From positions 1 to 15,791 of the forward strand of contig JAYSZI010000073.1 of the NCBI GenBank assembly GCA_043738095.1: 15,791 nucleotides of DNA. The letters are read 5' to 3'. The stretch is from Lysobacter_K sp043738095. Lineage in GTDB: Bacteria > Pseudomonadota > Gammaproteobacteria > Xanthomonadales > Xanthomonadaceae. Below are positions 7,226 to 13,718 of this stretch, one piece after another. A model generated the notes under the pieces. It was not told the DNA's origin. It saw only the letters and a program-made list of their open reading frames with translations, and ran no database searches. A program made the translations under genes and the position numbers. Positions within the stretch are counted from its first letter, which is position 1; every line of letters starts with the position of its first letter.

Positions 7226-7231
7226 TACACT
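7226..7231 (+). promoter_or_regulatory. Possible -10 element of the moxR-DUF58-tgpA-slp operon
   Basis: TACACT matches four of six -10 positions and sits in a GCTACACTC context much like GCTAGACTC before the tRNA-Ser gene. No good -35 hexamer is found 16-18 bp upstream. A start near 7238 would give a leader of about 170 nt to the ATG at 7411. Tentative. Confidence 0.3.
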
Positions 7232-7320
7232 CAATTGATGGGTACGATTCGAACGTATTCGGATCGCGGCGACGGCGTGGCTGGACCCTTTAGCCGTTGA
7301 TGCCTGACGGCAGAGGCGGT

Positions 7321-7337
7321 CTCTGGAGGTGCCAGAG
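7321..7337 (+). other. Small hairpin in the moxR leader region
   Basis: CTCTGG and CCAGAG (7321-7326, 7332-7337) form a 6-bp stem with a 5-nt loop, about 75 bp before the ATPase start codon. There is no T tract, so it is not a terminator. It may be fortuitous. The rest of the 201-bp stretch 7210-7410 shows nothing else I can name. Confidence 0.25.
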
Positions 7338-7410
7338 TGCCCACGAAAGCTCAGCGGATCTTTCGATCATCGAGTTCGACTATCGGCAGCAACCTGGGAG
7401 ACACACCAAG

Positions 7411-8361
7411 ATGGCGGGATCCCCTTCGGCGGCCATGCTAACCGATGGTCTGCGCACAGCCCTCAACGCCGCGCAGACGCAAGTCAATGGCTTGGTCCTC
7501 GGCAAGGCGCATGAAGTGCGGCTGGCATTCGTCGCATTGCTGTCGGGCGGGCACCTGTTGATCGAGGACCTGCCCGGCTTGGGCAAGACCACGCTTGCGC
7601 ATGCGCTGGCGGCGACGCTTGGCCTTGAGTTCCAACGCGTGCAGTTCACGTCCGACCTGTTGCCGGCCGACATCGTCGGCGTGTCGGTGTTCGACCCGCA
7701 GGCGCGACGGTTCGAGTTCCATCCCGGCCCGATCTTCGCCCAGGTATTGCTCGCCGACGAAATCAATCGCGCGCCGCCGCGCACGCAGAGCGCGCTGCTC
7801 GAGGCGATGGCCGAGCACCAGGTCACCGTCGACGGCATTACCCACCTGTTGCCGGATCCATTCTTCGTGATCGCGACCCAGAACCCGGTGGATCTGGCCG
7901 GGACCTATCCGTTACCCGACTCGCAGCTCGATCGTTTCCTGCTGCGATTGGCGTTGGGCTACCCCGGCGAGGCCGCGGAGCGCGACCTGCTCGCCGGTGC
8001 CGATCGCCGCACGCTGATCGCGTTGGTAGAACCCCTGCTGGGCGGCGTTGACGTCATCGCAGCGCGCGACGCGGTACTCGCTGTGCACGCCAGCGACGCC
8101 ATGGTCAGCTACGTGCAGGCGCTGCTCGCGCGCAGCCGCAAGCACCCGGGCGTGCGCGTGGGCCTGTCGCCCCGCGCCGGGTTGGCGCTGCTACGGGCCG
8201 CGCGGGCGTACGCGTTGTTGCTCGGTCGCGGGCACGTGTTGCCAGAGGACGTGCAGGCGCTGTTCTGCGCGGTCGCCGCACACCGCCTGGTTGCCGATGC
8301 CGATGCCGGTAGCGACGCCGCCATTGCCAAATCGATCCTGCACGCGGTGCCGGTGGACTGA
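7411..8361 (+). CDS. MoxR-family AAA+ ATPase
   Basis: MoxR ATPases act as chaperone-like remodelling enzymes and are almost always encoded beside DUF58 proteins. The 316-residue protein has Walker A LPGLGKTT (residues 54-61), the MoxR-type QFTSDLLPADIVG segment (78-90), FHPGPIFAQVLLADEINRAPP with Walker B Asp116-Glu117 and the Asn-Arg pair of the family, sensor 1 ATQNP (155-159), and LSPRAG (252-257). I chose ATG 7411, with GGGAG ten bases upstream. The in-frame extension to 7297 has no AAA+ homology and looks unlike the rest; ATG 7435 is a second option. The next gene starts three bases after its stop. Its target is unknown, but its partners suggest an envelope role. Confidence 0.93.
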   Translation: MAGSPSAAMLTDGLRTALNAAQTQVNGLVLGKAHEVRLAFVALLSGGHLLIEDLPGLGKTTLAHALAATLGLEFQRVQFTSDLLPADIVGVSVFDPQARRFEFHPGPIFAQVLLADEINRAPPRTQSALLEAMAEHQVTVDGITHLLPDPFFVIATQNPVDLAGTYPLPDSQLDRFLLRLALGYPGEAAERDLLAGADRRTLIALVEPLLGGVDVIAARDAVLAVHASDAMVSYVQALLARSRKHPGVRVGLSPRAGLALLRAARAYALLLGRGHVLPEDVQALFCAVAAHRLVADADAGSDAAIAKSILHAVPVD

Positions 8362-8364
8362 GCG

Positions 8365-9330
8365 ATGGGCACAACCCTGCGGTCGCGTCTGCGCACGCGC
8401 CTGATGGCGCTGATCCGGCCGCGCGAGCCCGAGGCCTTGCCGGTCCAGTTCGATCGCCGTCGCGTGTACGTGTTACCGACGCGTTTTGGCATGTTTTTCG
8501 CAACCTTGTTGCTGGTGATGGTGATCGGGGCGCTCAACTACAACAACAATCCCGCGCTGCTGCTGGCGCTGCTGCTGGTTGGCGCGGGACTGGCAAGCCT
8601 GGTCGCGGCGCACCTGCAATTGAGCGGCCTGCGCGTGCAGGCGATCGACGCCGAACCGGTTGCCGCCGGTTCGCCACTGCTCGTGCGCGTGCATGTCCAG
8701 GCCGACCCGAGCCGCGCGCGCCACGGCATGCGGCTGGACGACGGCGCGCTCGATCTGACGCCGGCCACGCTCAACCTCGCCGGCGGCCACGGCGAAGCGC
8801 AACTGACCGTCCCCACACTGCACCGGGGGTGGCTCGACCTGCCGCGATTGCGGGTATCTACGACGCAACCACTGGGCATCGCCCGCGCCTGGAGCTATGT
8901 CTGGCCCGAGGCACCGCTGCTGGTATACCCGGCGCCGGAACCGCATGGCCCACCCCTGCCCGCCGGCAGCGGCGATCAGGTCCAGGCCCGGCTGCACCCC
9001 ACCGGCGATGACGTCCACCATCTGCGCGCTTACCGCGCCGGCGATGCGCGGCGCGCGATCGCGTGGAAGCCATCGGCTCGTCGCGACACCTTGCTCGTAC
9101 GCGAGTACGAGCAGCCGCTGGGGGCCGATGTTGAGCTCGCCTGGCACGCGCTGACCAGCCTCGCGTTTGAGGCGCGCATCGGGCGGCTAGCGCGGTGGGT
9201 CGACGAGGCCGAACGCGACGGTCGGCGTTACCGCCTCTCCCTACCTGGATTGACACCGATCGGACCCGGCCACGGCGCGGCACACCGACATGCGTGCCTG
9301 CGCGCGCTGGCGCTGTTGCCGCGTGGCTAA
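8365..9330 (+). CDS. DUF58 domain membrane protein
   Basis: The 321-residue protein has two adjacent hydrophobic segments (about 41-58 and 63-82), making it a membrane-anchored protein with most of its mass after residue 85. The DUF58 signature is clear at 213-249: TGDDVHHLRAYRAGDARRAIAWKPSARRDTLLVREYE, read here in pieces as GDDVHHLRAYRAGD, then IAWKPSARR, then LLVREYE. DUF58 proteins accompany MoxR ATPases and TgpA-like transglutaminases; their biochemical role is not settled. The ATG at 8365 follows the ATPase stop after 3 bp and has GGTGGA seven bases upstream. Its end overlaps the next gene. The predicted von Willebrand-like C-terminal fold of some DUF58 proteins is not obvious by eye here. 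Confidence 0.9.
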   Translation: MGTTLRSRLRTRLMALIRPREPEALPVQFDRRRVYVLPTRFGMFFATLLLVMVIGALNYNNNPALLLALLLVGAGLASLVAAHLQLSGLRVQAIDAEPVAAGSPLLVRVHVQADPSRARHGMRLDDGALDLTPATLNLAGGHGEAQLTVPTLHRGWLDLPRLRVSTTQPLGIARAWSYVWPEAPLLVYPAPEPHGPPLPAGSGDQVQARLHPTGDDVHHLRAYRAGDARRAIAWKPSARRDTLLVREYEQPLGADVELAWHALTSLAFEARIGRLARWVDEAERDGRRYRLSLPGLTPIGPGHGAAHRHACLRALALLPRG

Positions 9331-11302
9331 GCGCCTACCCGGGCTGGCGTTGGAGCCGGCGATCCGTCGATGGGCGTTGGCGGTCGGCGCGCTATGCCTG
9401 CTGCCATTGTTGCTGCAATTGCCCCCCAGCCAAGCCGTGCTGATCGCGGTCACTGCCGTGACGGTGACGGGCCTCGCGTGGCGTCAACCGTTGCCGACCT
9501 GGCTGCGCGCACTGCTGGCCCTGGCGGTGATCGGCACGGTGTTGAGCGTTTCGGGCTTCAACTTCGGCCGCGACACCGGCTGCGCGCTGCTCGCGGCGAT
9601 GCTGGCGGTCAAGCCCAGCGAAACCTACAGCCTGCGCGACGCCCGCAGCCTGGTGGCCTTCGGATTGTTCGCGCCGTTCGCGACGTTCCTGCTCGATCAG
9701 GGCCCGCTCTCACTGGCCTTGGGCCTGGTCGCCGCAACATCCGCGCTGGTGGCATTGCAGCGGTTAGCCGATGTGGAGGCGGGCGATGTCGCGGCGCCAC
9801 CAGCGCCTTGGCGACGCCTGGGCCAAGTCGGGCGGCTGCTCGCGATCGGTTTGCCGTTGGCGCTGGCAGTGTTCTGGTTGTTCCCGCGCTTCGCCTCGCC
9901 ACTGTGGGGCGTGCCCGGACGCGCACTGGCACGACCGGGCCTGTCCGACCAGATGTCGCCGGGCGAATGGGTCGATCTGATGAACGATGAATCGGTCGCG
10001 TTGCGCGCGCGCTTCTTCGGCCCAACCCCCGAACCCTCGCAGATGTATTGGCGCGGCCCGGTGTTGTGGGATTTCGACGGCCGCACCTGGACCCAGCCGC
10101 GATGGATGCGGCCTCGCCCGCCCCCGCCGACCCGGCCGGCCGCGACGCGCTGGGACTACGAAATGGAGATAGAACCCACCGATCGGCGTCAGTTGGTCGC
10201 GCTCGATCTGCCGCTAGCCGCGCCCGCAGACAGCCAGCTAACGCTCGATCACGGCCTGTTCGTAGAGCGGCCGCTCGCCGCGTTGACGCGCTGGCGCGTG
10301 CAATCCGCGCCCCCGATCGAGTACCAGACGCATTTGCCGCCGCAGCTGCGCGCGATCGCTCTGACCTTGCCCCGGGGCTACAACCCTCGCACGCAAGCAC
10401 TGGCCCGGCAGTGGCGCGGGCAAGAGGGCAGTAACGATGCCGCCATCGTGCAACGCGCATTGCGCTGGATCGGCGCGGAATTTGGCTACACCTTGTCGAC
10501 GCCGCCCGCGGGCCGCCACGGCGTCGACGAGTTCCTGTTCGAGCAGAAGCTGGGCTTCTGCCAGCACTTCAGCAGCGCGTTCGTAACCCTGATGCGCGGC
10601 GCCGGCATCCCCGCGCGCGTGGTCACGGGCTACGCCGGCGGCTATCGCAATCCAATCGGCGACTACTGGATCGTGCGCCAGTCCGACGCCCACGCGTGGG
10701 CCGAGGTGTGGCTGCACGGGCGCGGCTGGGTGCGGGTCGACCCCACCGCCGCGGTTGCGCCCGAGCGCATCTATGACACCTTGGCCGACCGGGCGCCGGG
10801 CGCGGACGGGCTGTTCGGTGGGCTCGCAGGAACGACATCGCTGTTCAATGCCGCCGACTGGCTACGCCGCGGGTGGAACGACTACATGCTTGGTTTCAAC
10901 GCCGAGCGTCAGCTGCATCTGCTCAAACCGCTGGGAATCGATCGGCTCGATCCGGTGCGCTTGGTGCTGTTATTCGCCGTGGCCGCGGCGGTGGCGCTGT
11001 TGTGGATGCTGTGGCTGAGCCACCGCGGTGCACGCGAACCCGACCCGGTACTTCGCGCATGGCATCGGCTCGGCGCGCGTTACGCCCGGCTGGGGCTACC
11101 GCGGGCGCCGCATGAGGCAGCCAGCGACTGGGCTGAACGAGTCAGCAACGCGCGCCCGGACCTGGCCGATTCCTTGAGATTTCTCACGAAGCGGTTCAAT
11201 GATTGGCGGTACGCTGATGCTCAATCGGGGCCACGCCCGGCTAACGACTTGGTTCGCGCCCTGCGCACGCACCGCCCACGCACCAACGGAGAACGCAGAT
11301 GA
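9323..11302 (+). CDS. tgpA: TgpA-like membrane transglutaminase (DUF3488/DUF4129)
   Basis: TgpA of Pseudomonas aeruginosa is an essential inner-membrane protein with a periplasmic transglutaminase fold. This 659-residue homologue shows the same layout: several N-terminal membrane helices up to about residue 189, a periplasmic transglutaminase core, one membrane helix near 546-567, and a cytoplasmic DUF4129 tail (WAERVSNARPDLADSL, then FNDWRYA). The catalytic triad is visible: Cys413 in LGFCQHFSSAFVTLMR, His457 in SDAHAWAEVW, Asp473 in VRVDPTAA. The start is uncertain. GTG 9323 gives an 8-bp overlap with the DUF58 gene; ATG 9290 gives 41 bp and an odd cysteine- and arginine-rich leader. Neither has a good Shine-Dalgarno, suggesting coupled translation. 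Confidence 0.92.
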   Translation: MAKRLPGLALEPAIRRWALAVGALCLLPLLLQLPPSQAVLIAVTAVTVTGLAWRQPLPTWLRALLALAVIGTVLSVSGFNFGRDTGCALLAAMLAVKPSETYSLRDARSLVAFGLFAPFATFLLDQGPLSLALGLVAATSALVALQRLADVEAGDVAAPPAPWRRLGQVGRLLAIGLPLALAVFWLFPRFASPLWGVPGRALARPGLSDQMSPGEWVDLMNDESVALRARFFGPTPEPSQMYWRGPVLWDFDGRTWTQPRWMRPRPPPPTRPAATRWDYEMEIEPTDRRQLVALDLPLAAPADSQLTLDHGLFVERPLAALTRWRVQSAPPIEYQTHLPPQLRAIALTLPRGYNPRTQALARQWRGQEGSNDAAIVQRALRWIGAEFGYTLSTPPAGRHGVDEFLFEQKLGFCQHFSSAFVTLMRGAGIPARVVTGYAGGYRNPIGDYWIVRQSDAHAWAEVWLHGRGWVRVDPTAAVAPERIYDTLADRAPGADGLFGGLAGTTSLFNAADWLRRGWNDYMLGFNAERQLHLLKPLGIDRLDPVRLVLLFAVAAAVALLWMLWLSHRGAREPDPVLRAWHRLGARYARLGLPRAPHEAASDWAERVSNARPDLADSLRFLTKRFNDWRYADAQSGPRPANDLVRALRTHRPRTNGERR

Positions 11303-11784
11303 ACATCCGTCTTGCTGCACTCGCGACTACCACCGCCTTGCTCGCTGCGTGCGCGTCGCAACCGCAACCGTTGCAAGGGGCGTTCGCGGAAATCAGTCCG
11401 CGCGACGCGGTCACTACCGACAGCACCGGTGCGCTGGTGCGCTGGGGCGGCCGCGTGGTGGATGTGGAGCCGCAGCCTAACCGCACCTGCTTCGAGATGA
11501 TCTCCACGCGGCTCAGCGTTACCGGCCGCCCGTACTGGGCAACCGACGACGTCGGCGGCCGCTTCATTGCCTGCCGAACCGGTTTCTACGATCCAGCGTT
11601 GTTCGAGAAGAACCGCGAAGTCACGTTCACCGGCCGCGTGGCCGGCTACGAGAACCGCCGCATCGGCGGCTACGACTATCGCTTCCCGAGGGTCGAGGCC
11701 GATGTCGTGTACCTGTGGCCGGTGCGCGAACGCGTCGATGTGGTGACGCGTCCGGCACCCTGGCCGTGGTGGGGTTGGTGGTAA
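11299..11784 (+). CDS. slp: Slp-family outer membrane lipoprotein
   Basis: The 161-residue product carries a lipoprotein signal: a short basic start, a hydrophobic core, and lipobox LLAAC with Cys18. Ala at the next position favours outer membrane sorting by the Lol rule. The mature part fits the Slp family: VRWGGRVVDVE (47-57), GGRFIACRTGFYDPALF (86-102), REVTFTGRVAG, and YDYRFPRVEADVVYLWP (125-141). It ends in an aromatic tail, PWPWWGWW. It is somewhat shorter than E. coli Slp, a starvation- and acid-stress-induced lipoprotein of unclear function. The ATG overlaps the tgpA stop by four bases (ATGA) and has GGAG seven bases upstream, so it belongs to the same operon. A terminator follows. 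Confidence 0.9.
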   Translation: MNIRLAALATTTALLAACASQPQPLQGAFAEISPRDAVTTDSTGALVRWGGRVVDVEPQPNRTCFEMISTRLSVTGRPYWATDDVGGRFIACRTGFYDPALFEKNREVTFTGRVAGYENRRIGGYDYRFPRVEADVVYLWPVRERVDVVTRPAPWPWWGWW

Positions 11785-11799
11785 GCGTTGGTTAGCCGT

Positions 11800-11835
11800 A
11801 CAGAAAATCGCCCAGCTTGCTGGGCGTTTTTCTGT
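11800..11835. terminator. Bidirectional terminator after the moxR-slp operon
   Basis: A 36-bp near-perfect palindrome: CGCCCAG/CTGGGCG (11809-11815 with 11820-11826) around CTTG, flanked by ACAGAAAA and TTTTCTGT with one central T-T mismatch on each side. The plus strand ends in TTTTTCTGT, and the minus strand has TTTTCTGT after its stem, so it can stop transcripts from both sides. It lies 15 bp past the slp stop. Confidence 0.9.
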
Positions 11836-12133
11836 CCGGACCTTTTTCGCAGGATGGGATTGGGTATCCGACCATCCACTCACCCCCGCCAACCACGCAC
11901 CTAGGCAGGCAGGAGAAAGCTAACGCATAGCCAGGGCTGTTCCCACGTCTGCTCTGTCGGGTCCGATCACCTCGCGCCCGAACCCATGGCGCGCCGGCCT
12001 AACAGGTGCTGCGCCCGGAGGTCAGGCAGATCAAACTGTCGCCTCGAACCGGGCGGGAAATGCCTTGATCTGCCCTACCGGCCGCCTTGCACGCGCCCTA
12101 CTGCATGAGAAGCACCGGCCGTCCGGCGCGACT
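11836..12133. other. Gene-free stretch of about 300 bp between operon terminator and HIT gene
   Basis: No reading frame here shows recognisable protein features or a ribosome binding site. I looked for SRP, 6S, RNase P and tmRNA signatures and for tRNA T arms, and found none. The one clear structure is the inverted repeat at 12025-12074, listed separately. GC content remains high. It includes GGCGCGCC at 11989-11996, which may be chance. Confidence 0.5.
12025..12074. repeat. Inverted repeat with 10-bp arms and 30-nt centre
   Basis: GGCAGATCAA (12025-12034) and TTGATCTGCC (12065-12074) are perfectly complementary. The centre can form a further CGCC/GGCG stem (12040-12043 with 12052-12055). 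No T tract follows on either strand, so this is not an intrinsic terminator. It lies 60 bp beyond the HIT stop codon on the minus strand. It could be a structured 3' end, a small RNA fold or the remains of a short mobile element; the sequence does not decide. Confidence 0.6.
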
Positions 12134-12487
12134 CTAACGCGCCGTGCCGAACCGTCCCAGCGGTGCGCCAGCCAGCAAGTGCAGATGGATCTGGAAGACG
12201 GTCTGGCCGCCGTGTCCGTTGCAGTTCATCACCACGCGGTAGCCGTCCTGCGCAAAGCCCTGCTGGCGCGCGTAAGCCGCCGCGGCAATCGTGAGGCGGC
12301 CCACAACCTCGGCCTGAGACGGCTGCAGATCGTCGAGCGTTGCCACCGCGGTCTTCGGCACGAACAAGATGTGCACCGGGGCCTGCGGCGCGATGTCGCG
12401 GAACGCGATCAGGTGCTCGTCCTCATAGACGATGTCAGCAGGTATTTCGCGGCGGATGATCTTGCCAAACAGGGTGTCGTCGGTCAT
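12134..12487 (-). CDS. HIT-family (HINT-like) nucleotide hydrolase with altered HIT motif
   Basis: HINT-type proteins hydrolyse purine nucleoside phosphoramidates and adenylated substrates. The 117-residue product has the expected opening TLFGKIIRREIPADIVYEDE, the conserved His39 in APQAPVHILFVPK, and NCNGHGGQTVF before the active site. The active-site motif is QIHLHLLAG (99-107) where the family has His-x-His-x-His. The first histidine is Gln99, while the presumed nucleophile His101 and His103 are present. The ATG at 12487 has AAGGA seven bases upstream; an in-frame extension to 12511 has no ribosome binding site. The C terminus (LGRFGTAR) is shorter than in HINT1-like proteins and lacks their WPPG end. 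It follows recR after 110 bp with an AT-rich patch that may hold a promoter. Confidence 0.9.
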   Translation of the reverse strand: MTDDTLFGKIIRREIPADIVYEDEHLIAFRDIAPQAPVHILFVPKTAVATLDDLQPSQAEVVGRLTIAAAAYARQQGFAQDGYRVVMNCNGHGGQTVFQIHLHLLAGAPLGRFGTAR

Positions 12488-12597
12488 CGCGGTGTCCTTA
12501 ATCGAGTCCATTTGTATTCATTTTGAATTGCATTCGGAGCAAAGCGGGCGACTTGATGAAGGCGCGGGATACCACTGGGCGTAGTGCTCCGTACCTA

Positions 12598-13197
12598 CTA
12601 CAACGGCATTTCACTGCGGCTGCCGAACGCATGCGACAGCGTGCCGCGGTCGACGTATTCCAACTCGCCGCCCAGCGGTACGCCATGCGTGAGCCGGCTC
12701 GGTCGCACGCCGTGCTGGCGCGCGAGTTGCGCCAGGTAGTGCGCCGTGGCCTCGCCTTCGACGGTCGGATTGGTGGCGACGATCAGTTCCTGCACCTCGC
12801 CCTCGGCCAAGCGCGCGGCCAAGCGGTCCAGCCCAAGTTCGCGCGGGCCGATGCCGTCCAGTGGCGACAGTCGGCCCTGCAGCACGTAATACAACCCGCG
12901 GTATCCGGTCGCCTGTTCAATCGCCAAGCGATCGGCCGGCGACTCCACTGCGCACAACAGATGCGCATCGCGCGCGCCGCTGGCGCAGGTCGCGCACACC
13001 TCGGCTTCGCTGAAATCGCGGCAGCGTTCGCAGTGGCCGATCTTCTCGACCGCGATCGCCAATGCGTCCGCCAGCCGCTGGCCACCCGCGCGTTCGCGCT
13101 CGAGCACGTGATAGGCCATGCGCTGCGCCGATTTCGGTCCAACGCCGGGCAGCACCCGGAATGCTTCGATCAGTTGTTCGAGCAGCGGGGAAGTCAT
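12598..13197 (-). CDS. recR: Recombination mediator protein RecR
   Basis: RecR works with RecO (and RecF) to load RecA onto SSB-coated DNA at gaps. The 199-residue length is standard. Domains in order: the N-terminal helix-hairpin-helix VLPGVGPKSAQRMAYH (about 15-30), a four-cysteine zinc motif (Cys56, Cys59, Cys68, Cys71), a Toprim domain starting LLCAVESPAD (Glu85) and including ATNPTVEGEATAHYL (141-155), and the C-terminal THGVPLGGELEYVDRGTLSHA Walker-B-like segment. The ATG at 13197 has AGGGAG about five bases upstream, preferred to an extension to 13248. It is downstream of ybaB with a 194-bp gap, in the conserved dnaX-ybaB-recR order. The gap is longer than usual and shows no clear promoter or terminator. 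Confidence 0.97.
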   Translation of the reverse strand: MTSPLLEQLIEAFRVLPGVGPKSAQRMAYHVLERERAGGQRLADALAIAVEKIGHCERCRDFSEAEVCATCASGARDAHLLCAVESPADRLAIEQATGYRGLYYVLQGRLSPLDGIGPRELGLDRLAARLAEGEVQELIVATNPTVEGEATAHYLAQLARQHGVRPSRLTHGVPLGGELEYVDRGTLSHAFGSRSEMPL

Positions 13198-13391
13198 CGA
13201 TTCTCCCTGTGCGACGGCGTCTGGTAAGACCCCGTCATTGGGCAGCAAACCTGGTTACTCGACATCGCAGCATCGGGCCAGCCATCCGCGCAACACAGCA
13301 CACCCTCGGCATCCGGAACGGAGCGCAGGATCTGCGGTGCCTGTGCGAACGACTAGACCACGTTAGCCGCGTCCGCAGGTAAAGGAATCCG

Positions 13392-13712
13392 TCAGAAAGG
13401 CATCTTCATGCCCGGTGGCATAGGCATGCCAGCCGTGGCACCGGCCATCTTCGCCTGCGATTCGGTATTGACCTTGTTCACCGCGTCGTTGAACGCCGCG
13501 GCGATCAGGTCCTCGGCCATTTCCGGGTCGGCCAGCACGCTCGGGTCGATGCGCACCTTGCGGCACTCCATGCGCCCGGTGATCGTGACGCTGACCATAC
13601 CGCCGCCGGCATTGCCGGTGACTTCCAGCTGGGCCAGTTCTTCCTGCGCGCGCTGAACGTTTTCCTGCATTTTCTGCGCTTGTTGCATGAGTTGGGCGAT
13701 GTCACCGCGCAT
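13392..13712 (-). CDS. ybaB: YbaB/EbfC nucleoid-associated protein
   Basis: YbaB proteins are small dimeric DNA-binding proteins encoded beside dnaX and recR in most bacteria. The 106-residue product begins MRGDIAQLMQQAQKMQENVQ, the typical N-terminal helix. It has the central beta region GGGMVSVTITGRMECRKVRIDPSVL, and ends in a methionine/proline-rich tail, GMPMPPGMKMPF. The ATG at 13712 is preferred; a TTG at 13718 directly abuts the dnaX stop. With ATG the gap to dnaX is six bases and only a weak GAG precedes the start, so translation is probably coupled to dnaX. Confidence 0.95.
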   Translation of the reverse strand: MRGDIAQLMQQAQKMQENVQRAQEELAQLEVTGNAGGGMVSVTITGRMECRKVRIDPSVLADPEMAEDLIAAAFNDAVNKVNTESQAKMAGATAGMPMPPGMKMPF

Positions 13713-13718
13713 AGTCAA

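Noticed and set aside
9290..9322. An earlier ATG for the transglutaminase gene
   Set aside because: The added 11 residues are cysteine- and arginine-rich, overlap the DUF58 gene by 41 bp in total and have no ribosome binding site. Kept as an alternative only.
7411..11302. MoxR-DUF58-transglutaminase genes as a candidate defence or novel ATPase system
   Set aside because: The gene set matches the known TgpA-type envelope operon; there is no nuclease, toxin, VWA partner or mobile context to suggest defence.
11836..12133. Possible SRP (4.5S), 6S, RNase P or tmRNA gene in the gene-free stretch
   Set aside because: GGTCAGG occurs at 12020-12026, but the following GGAAG...GCAGC core of SRP RNA is absent. 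No RNase P or tmRNA conserved boxes, and no tRNA T arm with pairing stems.
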